Source of the DNA: Rhodobacterales bacterium
GTDB taxonomy: Bacteria; Pseudomonadota; Alphaproteobacteria; Rhodobacterales; Rhodobacteraceae
Direction: 5' to 3'
Assembly: GCA_013297695.1 (NCBI GenBank)
Contig: JAAFHX010000016.1
Location: 1 to 37,157 of the forward strand
Length of the DNA: 37,157 nucleotides
Position numbers and translations under genes: made by a program. This document shows, piece after piece, positions 1 to 7,175 of the stretch. A model generated the notes under the pieces. That model saw nothing but the letters and a program-made list of their open reading frames with translations, did no database searches and was not told the DNA's origin. Numbering within the stretch: position 1 is the first letter of the stretch; each line of letters opens with the position of its first letter.

Positions 1-768
1 GGCGGCGGCAAAGATCGGCAGCAGCAGCTGGAAATAGGTGAAGGGCTTGAAGCTCTTGTCCAGTCCGTACAGCACACCCGCGATAGTGGCGAGCGTTGCG
101 GCGATGATCCAGGTGATCATCACCACCCGTTCCGGGTTGATCCCCGACAGCAGGGCAAGGTCCTCGTTGTCGGAAAAGGCGCGCATCGACTTGCCGGTGC
201 GGGTGCGGTTCAGGAACCAGAACAGCAGCGCCACCACCACCACGGCAAAGACCAGCGTGATCGCCTGCGTGGTGCGGATCGCCAGCCCCTCGGCAAGCCC
301 CGTCGCCGCCTTGAAATCGGCGGCCGAGATCACGAAGCGGCTTCCGTCGGCAAAGTTGATTTCCTCGACCCCGATGCAGAAGCGCACGATCCCGTTCATC
401 ACGAACATCACGCCAAGCGAGACGATCACCAGGATCGAGGGGGATGCCTTCTGCTTGCGGTAGAACCGGTACACCACCCGGTCGGTTGCCAGAACCAGGG
501 CCACGGTGCCCGCAACGGCCACCGGCAGTGCCAGAAGCGCCGTCGGCAGGGGGCCGAAACCGATGCCCCGTGCCTGCAGGCCCCAGGTGCACAGGATCGC
601 GATCATCGTGCCGAACGCCATGGTGTCGCCATGGGCAAAGTTGGAAAAGCGCAGGATGCCGTAGATCAGCGTCACGCCAAGCGCGCCGATGGCAAGCTGC
701 GCACCATAAGCCACCGCCGGAATGAACACGAAATTGGCAAAGGCCACGAGGGCGTTGAGCAGGTCCAT
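1..768 (-). CDS. livH: Branched-chain amino acid ABC transporter permease (LivH type), partial
   Basis: This is an inner-membrane permease subunit of a LIV-type ABC importer. It is absent from the ORF track because it runs off the left edge; I read it from the reverse complement. From the ATG at 768, all 256 codons to position 1 are open. The start reads MDLLNALVAFANFVFIPA, followed by hydrophobic segments and the motif LGVTLIYGILRFSNFAHGD, which is typical of LivH. Later segments include LVFAVVVVALLFWFLNRTRTGKSMRA, a cytoplasmic loop usual in the family. LivH proteins are about 290-300 residues, so roughly the last 35-45 are missing. The ATG directly follows the TGA of the small upstream gene, so the two are probably translationally coupled. 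livM would be expected beyond the left edge. Confidence 0.93.
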   Translation of the reverse strand, partial: MDLLNALVAFANFVFIPAVAYGAQLAIGALGVTLIYGILRFSNFAHGDTMAFGTMIAILCTWGLQARGIGFGPLPTALLALPVAVAGTVALVLATDRVVYRFYRKQKASPSILVIVSLGVMFVMNGIVRFCIGVEEINFADGSRFVISAADFKAATGLAEGLAIRTTQAITLVFAVVVVALLFWFLNRTRTGKSMRAFSDNEDLALLSGINPERVVMITWIIAATLATIAGVLYGLDKSFKPFTYFQLLLPIFAAA

Positions 769-1137
769 TCAGGGCGTCTCCGGGGTGCAGCGGCCAAGGG
801 CGGTCTCGACATGGGGGCCGTCGATGTCTTCCTGCGTGGTCATCGCAAAAGCCCCGCCGGGATAAAGCGACAGCAGCACCGTCACCGAGGCGGGGCCCGA
901 CACCACGAAACTGCGCACGGCGGCTTCGGGCGGGCTGACCGGGGCCAGCCGAATTTCGCCCGCGTCGATGAAGACCCGCAAGCCGTCTCCGTCCGGCATC
1001 AGGCCAAAGCCTTCGGTCGCCGTCTCGCAGCCCGCGTCAGGGGTGCACAGCCGGTCCAGCCGACAATCGAGCGCGGGCAGCCCGGCAGCCAGCGCAGGCG
1101 GGGCAGACAGCAGGGCGGCGAACAGCACCGCGCGCAT
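769..1137 (-). CDS. Small secreted protein of unknown function inside the liv operon
   Basis: A 122-residue protein that I do not recognise. The track ORF begins upstream at 1248, inside livF. The ATG at 1137 is preferred because it gives a clean Sec signal peptide (MRAVLFAALLSAPPALAAG) and leaves only 4 bp after the livF stop. The mature part has four cysteines, in LDCRLDRLC, DAGC and GRC near the C-terminus, consistent with disulfides in the periplasm. It lacks further hydrophobic segments. It abuts livH directly (TGA then ATG) and sits between livF and livH, so it is almost certainly co-transcribed with the importer. A periplasmic accessory role is inference only. Confidence 0.75.
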   Translation of the reverse strand: MRAVLFAALLSAPPALAAGLPALDCRLDRLCTPDAGCETATEGFGLMPDGDGLRVFIDAGEIRLAPVSPPEAAVRSFVVSGPASVTVLLSLYPGGAFAMTTQEDIDGPHVETALGRCTPETP

Positions 1138-1141
1138 CGGC

Positions 1142-1852
1142 TCAGCCCCCCAGAAAGGTGCGCCGCACCTCGGGGTCGGCCAGCAGTTCCGCGCCCGTCC
1201 CGGTGAACCGGTTCGCCCCCTGCACCAGCACATAACCCCGGTCGGCAATGGTCAGCGCCTGCCGGGCATTCTGTTCGACCATCAGGATGCTGATCCCGGT
1301 GCGCGCCACCTCGATGATGCGGTCAAAGAGTTCGTCCATCACGATCGGCGACACGCCGGCGGTCGGTTCGTCCAGCATCAGCACCTGCGGCTGGGTCATC
1401 AGCGCGCGGCCCACGGCCACCTGCTGGCGCTGGCCGCCCGACAACTCGCCCGCCGCCTGGCGGCGCTTGGCAGCGAGGATCGGGAACAGGTGATAGACCT
1501 GTTCCAGCGTGGGCCTGATGTCGTCGCGGCGCAGGAAGGCACCCATTTCCAGGTTTTCCTCGACCGTCATCGAGGTGAAGATGTTGTGGGTCTGCGGTAC
1601 AAAGGCCATGCCTTTGGCGACGCGGGCCTGCGGCGACAGCGCAGTGATGTCCTCGCCCTTCAGCCGGACCTGGCCGCCGCGCAGGCGCAGCATGCCGAAG
1701 ACGGCCTTCATGGCCGTGGACTTGCCCGCCCCGTTCGGGCCGACGATCACCGCGATCTGCCCGCGGTCCACCGCCACGGTGCAGCGGTGCAGGATGTCGG
1801 TTGCGCCATAGCCCCCGGTCATGGCGTCTCCGATCAGAACCGCCTCAGCCAT
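1142..1852 (-). CDS. livF: Branched-chain amino acid ABC transporter ATP-binding protein (LivF type)
   Basis: The second nucleotide-binding subunit of the LIV importer, on the cytoplasmic face. From the ATG at 1852 it is 236 residues. Walker A GPNGAGKST lies near residues 38-46, the signature LSGGQRQQ near 137 and Walker B VLMLDEPTAG near 157-166. The H-loop region reads ILMVEQNARQAL, which is typical of LivF. An alternative in-frame ATG at 1960 overlaps the livG stop (ATGA) and would add 36 residues, including NFLAKIQ and NFRQKIR, encoded by the 69-bp palindromic element. I prefer 1852 because the family normally begins only a few residues before the GGYG(x)xDIL motif, but no strong Shine-Dalgarno supports either start. 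Confidence 0.93.
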   Translation of the reverse strand: MAEAVLIGDAMTGGYGATDILHRCTVAVDRGQIAVIVGPNGAGKSTAMKAVFGMLRLRGGQVRLKGEDITALSPQARVAKGMAFVPQTHNIFTSMTVEENLEMGAFLRRDDIRPTLEQVYHLFPILAAKRRQAAGELSGGQRQQVAVGRALMTQPQVLMLDEPTAGVSPIVMDELFDRIIEVARTGISILMVEQNARQALTIADRGYVLVQGANRFTGTGAELLADPEVRRTFLGG

Positions 1853-1873
1853 GTGGCACCCGTGCGGGCAGGG

Positions 1874-1942
1874 GCGAATTTTCTGGCGAAAATTCGGCGA
1901 AACGTCCGAAGTCCGGGACTGAATTTTCGCGAGAAAATTCGC
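1874..1942. repeat. 69-bp double-palindromic element at the livG/livF junction
   Basis: Two palindromes, GAATTTTCTGGCGAAAATTC (1876-1895) and GAATTTTCGCGAGAAAATTC (1921-1940), are separated by 25 bp. Each alone forms an 8-bp stem with a 4-nt loop. Together they form a 22-bp inverted repeat (1874-1895 with 1921-1942) with one mismatch. The unit is A/T-rich in its arms, unlike the surroundings. It is 69 bp long, a multiple of three, and keeps the frame open from the ATG at 1960 into livF, encoding NFLAKIQ and NFRQKIR. It could be a mobile palindromic repeat or an intercistronic RNA structure. I see no second copy in the window. Confidence 0.85.
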
Positions 1943-1956
1943 AGGCTGGGCGACGG

Positions 1957-2739
1957 TCATGCATGGGCAGCGACCTTGTTCTTCAGGCCGGTGCCCAGAT
2001 AGGCCTCGATCACCCGCTCGTCGTTCTTGACCTGATCGACCGTTCCCTGCGCCAGCACATGCCCCTCGGCCATCACGATCACCGGGTTGCACAGGCGGGC
2101 GATGAAATCCATGTCATGCTCGATCACGCAGAAGGTATAGCCGCGTTCGCGGTTCAGCCGCAGGATGGCGTCTGCGATGGTGTTCAGCAGCGTGCGGTTC
2201 ACGCCCGCGCCCACCTCGTCCAGAAACACGATCTTCGCATCGACCATCATCGTACGGCCCAGTTCCAGCAGCTTTTTCTGCCCGCCCGAGATGTTGCTGG
2301 CCCGTTCATCGGCCAGATGGCTGATGGTCAGGAACTCCAGCACCTCGTCGGCCTTGCGGGCCAGGGCGCGCTCCTCGGCTGCAACGGCGCGGCGGCCGAA
2401 CCAGGCGTTCCACAACGTCTCGCCCGACTGGGCGGCGGGGACCATCATCAGGTTTTCGCGCACAGACATCGACCCGAATTCATGCGCGATCTGGAAGGTC
2501 CGCAAGAGCCCCTTGTGGAACAGCTCGTGCGGGCTGAGCCCGGTAATGTCCTCGCCCGCCATCGTGACGCGCCCAAAGGTGGGCTTCAGCCGACCGGCGA
2601 TCACGTTGAACAGCGTGGTCTTGCCCGCCCCGTTCGGGCCGATCAGCCCGGTGATCGACCCCGTCTCGACTTTCAGCGACACGCCATCGACGGCGTGGAA
2701 CCCACCAAAGTGCTTGTGCAGGTTTTCGACTGCAATCAT
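1957..2739 (-). CDS. livG: Branched-chain amino acid ABC transporter ATP-binding protein (LivG type)
   Basis: The first nucleotide-binding subunit of the LIV importer, 260 residues. Walker A GPNGAGKTT is near residues 34-42, the signature ISGGQKKLLELGR near 150, and Walker B is IVFLDEVGAGV near 170. The residue after the catalytic glutamate is Val rather than the usual Pro, though Asp-Glu is intact. The H-loop reads FCVIEHDMDFI. Two in-frame ATGs lie at 2745 and 2739. The second is chosen because GGGGA sits about 6 nt before it but directly abuts the first. The gene ends in TGA overlapping a possible ATG at 1960 (ATGA). It is separated from the substrate-binding gene by a hairpin. Confidence 0.93.
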   Translation of the reverse strand: MIAVENLHKHFGGFHAVDGVSLKVETGSITGLIGPNGAGKTTLFNVIAGRLKPTFGRVTMAGEDITGLSPHELFHKGLLRTFQIAHEFGSMSVRENLMMVPAAQSGETLWNAWFGRRAVAAEERALARKADEVLEFLTISHLADERASNISGGQKKLLELGRTMMVDAKIVFLDEVGAGVNRTLLNTIADAILRLNRERGYTFCVIEHDMDFIARLCNPVIVMAEGHVLAQGTVDQVKNDERVIEAYLGTGLKNKVAAHA

Positions 2740-2805
2740 CCGCATTCCCCGTCTGCCCGATGGTCTTCGCCTGTGACGGCGCGCCGGGGCTTTCTTGCTT
2801 GTGGC

Positions 2806-2841
2806 AACGGCCCGGGGCGCATCCGCGCAACCCGGGCCGTT
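2806..2841 (-). terminator. GC-rich hairpin between livK and livG (likely attenuator or mRNA stabiliser)
   Basis: A perfect 11-bp inverted repeat (2806-2816 with 2831-2841) is built on ACGGCCCGGG/CCCGGGCCGT, with a 14-nt loop. It lies 25 nt after the livK stop. No U-tract follows on the minus strand, so it is not a classic intrinsic terminator. Such a structure after a binding-protein gene commonly lets livK be expressed in excess over the membrane components; that role is inferred. Confidence 0.55.
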
Positions 2842-2865
2842 TCCTGTCGCCCCTTGCGGGTTCGC

Positions 2866-4050
2866 CTAGCGGAACTTCACCGTTTCATAGACGCCGCCCT
2901 TGACGACGAATTCGCGGTAGCGCCCGGCGCTTTCGCCCGGCCCGATCAGTTCCACCGCCGAAGCGCCTTCATAGTCGATGTCGGTCCCCGCCTTCAGCAG
3001 TTCCAGACCCTTGGCAATCTCGCCGGGATAGATCTTCTCGCCGGGACCGTTGGCAACCTCAAGCACCTTTTCCTTGTACTTGGCCGGGTCGGACGAGCCT
3101 GCCGCCTGCATCGCCAGCATGAACAGCGCCGCCGCGTCATAGCTTTCCATCGTATAGGGGCTGTCGCCGACGAAGCCGCCGGCCTTTGCCATGTCGATGA
3201 ACGTGGTGGCACCGGGGGCGTCGGACTGGGCAACCTGGCCGTACGAGCCGTCAAGCGCCGGGCCGATGGCCTTGGGCAGGTTCTCGCCCACCATCCCGCC
3301 GGGCAGACCGAAGGTGGTGAAGGCGCCCGAGTCGAGCGAGGCCTGGATGATGCCCTTGCCGCCCTGATCCAGATAGCCAGCAACGACCAGAAGATCGCCG
3401 CCGGCAGAAGACAGCGCCGCGACTTCGGCCGAATAGTCGGCCTTGCCGTCTTCATGGCTGGCGTTGATCGTGACCTTGCCGCCCTTGGCGATGAAGGCGT
3501 TCGCGATGGCGTCCGACAGGCCCTTGCCATAGTCGTTGTTGGTATAGGTCATCGCGATCGACTTGACGCCCTTTTCGGTCAGGATGTCGGCCATGATTTC
3601 GCCTTCGCGCGCGTCGGACGGCGCGGTGCGGAAGAACAGGCCGTCATCCTCGGCGGTGGTCAGCGCGGGCGAGGTGGCCGAGGGCGAGATCATCACGATC
3701 CCGTTCGGGCGCGCCACGTTCTGCAGCACGGCCCCGGTCACCCCGGAACAGTCGCCGCCGACGATGCCCTTGACGCCATCTGCCGTGATCAGCCGTTCGG
3801 CCGCAGCCGTTGCAGCGGCGGCATCGACGCAGGTGCTGTCGGCCTTGACGACCGTGACCGTCGAGCCGTCAAGCAGCATCTTGGAATCGTTCGCCTCCTT
3901 CACGGCCATGTCGACGCCCGCCGCCATGTTGCCGGTCAGCGATTCAATGGGGCCGGTGAACCCGATCAGGACGCCCAGCTTGATGTCTTCGGCCCAAGCC
4001 GCTCCGGCAGCCAACGCGCATGCGGCGGTGGCGAGAAGCAGTTTTTTCAT
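2866..4050 (-). CDS. livK: ABC transporter substrate-binding protein, LivK/Peripla_BP_6 family
   Basis: A periplasmic solute receptor for the amino-acid importer, 394 residues from the ATG at 4050. The ORF-track start at 4086 adds 12 residues before the signal peptide. The chosen start has AAGGGAG about 7 nt upstream and opens with a clear Sec signal, MKKLLLATAACALAAGAAWA. The mature protein starts EDIKLGVLIGFTGPIESLTG, the usual first strand and glycine-rich ligand loop. DSTCVD and GGDCSG supply two cysteines likely to form a disulfide. It is the first gene of the liv operon and is divergent from the sugar dehydrogenase. Substrate (branched-chain amino acid, another amino acid or amide) cannot be assigned from sequence alone. 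Confidence 0.93.
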   Translation of the reverse strand: MKKLLLATAACALAAGAAWAEDIKLGVLIGFTGPIESLTGNMAAGVDMAVKEANDSKMLLDGSTVTVVKADSTCVDAAAATAAAERLITADGVKGIVGGDCSGVTGAVLQNVARPNGIVMISPSATSPALTTAEDDGLFFRTAPSDAREGEIMADILTEKGVKSIAMTYTNNDYGKGLSDAIANAFIAKGGKVTINASHEDGKADYSAEVAALSSAGGDLLVVAGYLDQGGKGIIQASLDSGAFTTFGLPGGMVGENLPKAIGPALDGSYGQVAQSDAPGATTFIDMAKAGGFVGDSPYTMESYDAAALFMLAMQAAGSSDPAKYKEKVLEVANGPGEKIYPGEIAKGLELLKAGTDIDYEGASAVELIGPGESAGRYREFVVKGGVYETVKFR

Positions 4051-4230
4051 TGCAGTCTCCCTTGTTGGAACATTGTCCTGCGGCAAACCTAAGGGACGCG
4101 TTCACAAAAGGAAAGCGCCTGAACGCGCGGTTTCCCCTTCGTCAGGGGCAACAGTTCGTGTCCCCCCTCTGGCAGTCTGGCCCCGCTTCTCCTACGTCCT
4201 GCCGATATCCCGGTCGATGACGGAGGAACC

Positions 4231-5334
4231 ATGCCCCGCCTTCCTTGTGGCCTTGCGGCCTGCCTGATCGCCATGACAGCCCTCGTCCGCGCCGAAGTGC
4301 GCGCAGCCTCGGCTGGCGATCTGGCCGTCACTGCGATGGCGACGGGACTGGACGAGCCATGGGGGCTGGCGTTTCTGCCGGATGGCCGGTTTCTGGTGAC
4401 CGAGCGAGACGGGCGGCTGACGCTGTTTGCGCAAGGCGGGGGGGCGGGCCGGTCCGTGGCAGGTCTGCCCGAGGTGGCGGCCATCGGGCAGGGCGGGCTG
4501 CTTGATGTCCTGGTCCCGCGCGACTTTGGCACCAGCCGCGAGGTCTGGCTGACCTTTTCGCAGCCTGCGGGCAACGGTGCGGCAACCGCCGTCGGAAAGG
4601 GGCGGCTGTCGGCGGATGGCACGCAGATCGACGGATTTGCAACGCTGTACGCAGGCGATCCGCTGCCCGGCGGGCGGCATTTCGGCGCGCGTCTGGTCGA
4701 GGCACCGGATGGCACGGTGTTCCTGACAACCGGGGATCGCGGCACCGGACCGGACGGCCTGCAGGCGCAGGACCCGCAACGGGTGGAAGGCAAGGTGATC
4801 GCGCTGAACCGCGACGGCAGCCCTGCGGTGGTGCGCCCGGGGTGGCGGGATGGCGTGTATTCGCGCGGGCACCGCAACCCGCAGGGTGCGGCGCTGGACG
4901 GGCAGGGGCGGCTGTGGCTGGTGGACCATGGTGCGCAGGGGGGCGACGAGCTGAACCTGATCCGGCCCGGCGCGAACTATGGCTGGCCTGTCATCGCCCA
5001 TGGCACCGATTATGACGGCAGCAGGATCGGAACCGGAACGGCCGCCCCCGGTCTGGAACAGCCGGCCTTCTTCTGGGACCCGTCCATCGCGCCGTCGGGC
5101 CTGATGATCTATGACGGGGCGATGTTCCCCGAATGGCAGGGCGATGTGTTCACCGGCAGTCTGAAATTCGACTATCTGTCGCGGCTCGACCCCGACCGGG
5201 GCTATGCCGAGGAACGGATCGCGGGGCCGGAGACGGGCCGGGTGCGCGACGTGCGGCAGGCCCCCGACGGCGCGATCTGGTTCCTGTCGGTCCACGAGGG
5301 CGCGGTGTTCCGGCTGGCCCGCACCTTGCGGTGA
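4231..5334 (+). CDS. PQQ-dependent sugar dehydrogenase (soluble aldose dehydrogenase, YliI/Asd type)
   Basis: A periplasmic six-bladed beta-propeller quinoprotein that would oxidise aldoses to lactones using PQQ. It is 367 residues, usual for the Asd/YliI branch of the GSDH family. The ATG follows GGAGG at 4221-4225. The N-terminus is a signal peptide (MPRLPCGLAACLIAM, ending near residue 25). Blade motifs include GLDEPWGLAFLPDGRFLVTE, GGRHFGARL (the His is the expected catalytic base near PQQ), TTGDRG, SRGHRNPQG (Arg contacts PQQ in the family) and DHGAQGGDELN, then GANYGWP. It stands alone: divergent from livK and convergent with the GlxA regulator, 9 bp apart. No PQQ synthesis genes are visible here, and the substrate is unknown. 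Confidence 0.9.
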   Translation: MPRLPCGLAACLIAMTALVRAEVRAASAGDLAVTAMATGLDEPWGLAFLPDGRFLVTERDGRLTLFAQGGGAGRSVAGLPEVAAIGQGGLLDVLVPRDFGTSREVWLTFSQPAGNGAATAVGKGRLSADGTQIDGFATLYAGDPLPGGRHFGARLVEAPDGTVFLTTGDRGTGPDGLQAQDPQRVEGKVIALNRDGSPAVVRPGWRDGVYSRGHRNPQGAALDGQGRLWLVDHGAQGGDELNLIRPGANYGWPVIAHGTDYDGSRIGTGTAAPGLEQPAFFWDPSIAPSGLMIYDGAMFPEWQGDVFTGSLKFDYLSRLDPDRGYAEERIAGPETGRVRDVRQAPDGAIWFLSVHEGAVFRLARTLR

Positions 5335-5343
5335 CGGCGCAAT

Positions 5344-6372
5344 TCAGATCGACAGCCGTGCCCCGCCCAGCACGGGCGACGCGCCCTGCGTTCCGCGCTC
5401 GCGGTAGGGCGTGGTCGAATAATGCGCGCGGTAGCATTTCGAGAAATGCGAGGGCGAGGCGAACCCGCAGGCCAGCGCCACGTTGATCACGCTCATGTCG
5501 GTCTGCATCAGCAGGTTGCGCGCCTTCTGCAGGCGCAGTTCCATGTAATAGCGTTTCGGGCTGCGGTTCAGATAGCGGCGGAACAGCCGCTCAAGCTGGC
5601 GGGTGGACATGCCCACATCCTCGGCCAGGTCAGAGGGGCTGATCGGGTCTTCTATGGCCTGTTCCATCATCTGGATGACCTGGCTCAGCTTGGGGTGGCG
5701 CACGCCGATCCGGGTGGGGATCGACAGGCGCTGCGTGTCCTGGTCGGTGCGGATCGACGAATAGATCAACTGGTCGGCCACGGTATTCGCGATCTCGTCG
5801 CCATGGTCGGCGGCGATCAGCTTCAGCATCAGGTCGATGGAACTGGTGCCCCCGGCGGTGGACAGCCGGTTGCCATCGACCACGAAGACCGACTTGGTCA
5901 GCTTCACATCCTCGAATTCCTCAAGAAAGCCGTCCTGGTTTTCCCAGTGGATGGTGGCTTTCTTTCCGTCCAGCAACCCGGCCTTTGCGACCGCCCAGCT
6001 TCCCGTGCACAGCCCCCCGATGGCCAGCCCGCGCCGCGCCTCGCGCCGCAGCCAGGCGACGATGGGCTTCGACGTCGCCCGCTGCACGTCGATCCCGCCG
6101 CAGACCAGCAGCGTATCGTCACGGTCCAGATCGCCAAGGCCCATGTCGAGCTTGAACGCGGCTCCGTTGGAACAGGTCGCGGTCTCGCCTCCCTCGCCGG
6201 CGAGTTTCCATTCGTACAGCGTCTTGCCCGCCACGCGGTTGGCGATGCGCAGCGGTTCGATGGCCCCGGCAAAGGACAGCATGGTGAACCGGTCCAGCAG
6301 CAGGAACACGAACCGGCGCGGCCGGTTCGCCTCACGCGGGCGCGTGTCGGCATGAAGCTGCGGGCGAAGCAT
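5344..6372 (-). CDS. GlxA/GbdR-type transcriptional regulator (DJ-1/PfpI domain plus AraC HTH)
   Basis: A DNA-binding regulator, 342 residues. The N-terminal half is a GATase1/DJ-1-like domain beginning FVFLLLDRFTMLSFAGAIEPL, with the nucleophile-elbow-like IGGLCTGSWAVA. The C-terminal third is an AraC double helix-turn-helix (LAEDVGMSTRQLERLFRRYL, then VALACGFASPSHFSKCYRAH). This arrangement matches GbdR, CdhR, SouR and ArgR, which sense quaternary-amine or amino-acid metabolites. AGAGGT lies about 8 nt before the ATG. It is divergent from the membrane protein at 6535, and a 6-5-6 inverted repeat sits just upstream. No choline or carnitine catabolic gene is nearby, so the target is unknown. 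Confidence 0.9.
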   Translation of the reverse strand: MLRPQLHADTRPREANRPRRFVFLLLDRFTMLSFAGAIEPLRIANRVAGKTLYEWKLAGEGGETATCSNGAAFKLDMGLGDLDRDDTLLVCGGIDVQRATSKPIVAWLRREARRGLAIGGLCTGSWAVAKAGLLDGKKATIHWENQDGFLEEFEDVKLTKSVFVVDGNRLSTAGGTSSIDLMLKLIAADHGDEIANTVADQLIYSSIRTDQDTQRLSIPTRIGVRHPKLSQVIQMMEQAIEDPISPSDLAEDVGMSTRQLERLFRRYLNRSPKRYYMELRLQKARNLLMQTDMSVINVALACGFASPSHFSKCYRAHYSTTPYRERGTQGASPVLGGARLSI

Positions 6373-6386
6373 TTTGCGACCTCTTT

Positions 6387-6403
6387 GTGTCGTTCGCCGA
6401 CAC
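6387..6403. promoter_or_regulatory. Candidate operator between the GlxA regulator and the membrane protein
   Basis: GTGTCG-TTCGC-CGACAC is a perfect 6-bp inverted repeat with a 5-bp spacer, 15-31 bp upstream of the regulator's start codon. Its position suggests autoregulation or a 5' UTR hairpin. It lies in the 162-bp divergent intergenic region, where I see no clear promoter hexamers. Confidence 0.35.
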
Positions 6404-6534
6404 TCAATCAGGGAAAGCGCAAAGCCGCAAGGGGCGACGCGCGGTGTCGCCCGGGGGACGTCATCGTGCTGTCACATCGCCGTGGCAGCCCCTGCGCTGA
6501 GATCGCGGCGGTGGGCTGGCGATGCGGGGATCGC

Positions 6535-7101
6535 ATGACGAGATGGCTGTTTCTGGGCTTCAAGGTGGTCGTCTATGGCCTGCTGATCCAGAATTCCTAC
6601 CACTACTTCCACGGGAAAGAGACGCTGACCGCATTTGTCGACCAGATGGCCTGGCTGACGCTTCTGGGCACGATGGAGTATGAAAGCACGACGCTGGACA
6701 AGGAATACTCCGGCCCCTGGGAAAAGCGGATCGTGTGGTCGGTGACCGCTGCCGCGTATGGCTTCATCGTCTTTGCCTGGGCCAGCTACATCGCCGAACG
6801 CGAATGGCTCAACGTGGTGAACGCGACGGCCTGGCTTGCGATCTGTGCCGTGCTGTTGTGGAACATCTACGGCCCGGGCAGCCCGGAGGAACGCGACCCG
6901 CCGCTGGTCAAGCGGCTGAAGCTGGGCCTTTACCTGGTGGTGGGGGCCTGCGCCGTGGTCTGGACGGCGCAGGGCGAAAAGCCGCTGGATGCCTTTGATG
7001 CCTGGTTGTGGATCGTCTGTTTCCTGGTGATCGAGATGAACGTGTTCGGTTTCCAGAAAGACGCGCCGCCCCCCGCCTCGGGAACGCCCGACCCGGCCTG
7101 A
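6535..7101 (+). CDS. Uncharacterised integral membrane protein (about 5 TM segments)
   Basis: An unrecognised 188-residue protein. The track gives a 559-codon ORF starting inside the antisense of the GlxA gene. The ATG at 6535 is chosen because it starts a hydrophobic segment ([18 protein letters not shown]) and has GGGGA about 4-8 nt upstream. Hydrophobic stretches lie near residues 5-22, 64-86, 90-108, 128-145 and 155-173. Conserved-looking polar features include the aromatic [10 protein letters not shown] loop and [21 protein letters not shown]. The tail is proline-rich and cytoplasmic-looking ([13 protein letters not shown]). It precedes the DAHP synthase by 74 bp, which contains a candidate promoter, so the two need not be co-transcribed. 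Confidence 0.8.
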   Translation: MTRWLFLGFKVVVYGLLIQNSYHYFHGKETLTAFVDQMAWLTLLGTMEYESTTLDKEYSGPWEKRIVWSVTAAAYGFIVFAWASYIAEREWLNVVNATAWLAICAVLLWNIYGPGSPEERDPPLVKRLKLGLYLVVGACAVVWTAQGEKPLDAFDAWLWIVCFLVIEMNVFGFQKDAPPPASGTPDPA

Positions 7102-7117
7102 CCGCGCCTTTCTCTCT

Positions 7118-7145
7118 TTGCAAAGCCGTGCCGAGTGCTTATACG
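7118..7145 (+). promoter_or_regulatory. Candidate sigma-70-like promoter of DAHP synthase
   Basis: TTGCAA (7118-7123), a 16-bp spacer and TATACG (7140-7145), about 30 bp before the DAHP synthase start codon. Each hexamer matches the consensus at about four of six positions. The -35 element lies in the small palindrome CTTTGCAAAG. Confidence 0.4.
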
Positions 7146-7175
7146 CTCGCCCACTGTTTATCTGTGGAGGAAGCC

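Noticed and set aside
1801-4092. 763-codon plus-strand ORF across livG and livK
   Set aside because: It is antisense to two recognisable genes, with low-complexity Arg/His/Gly composition and no motifs.
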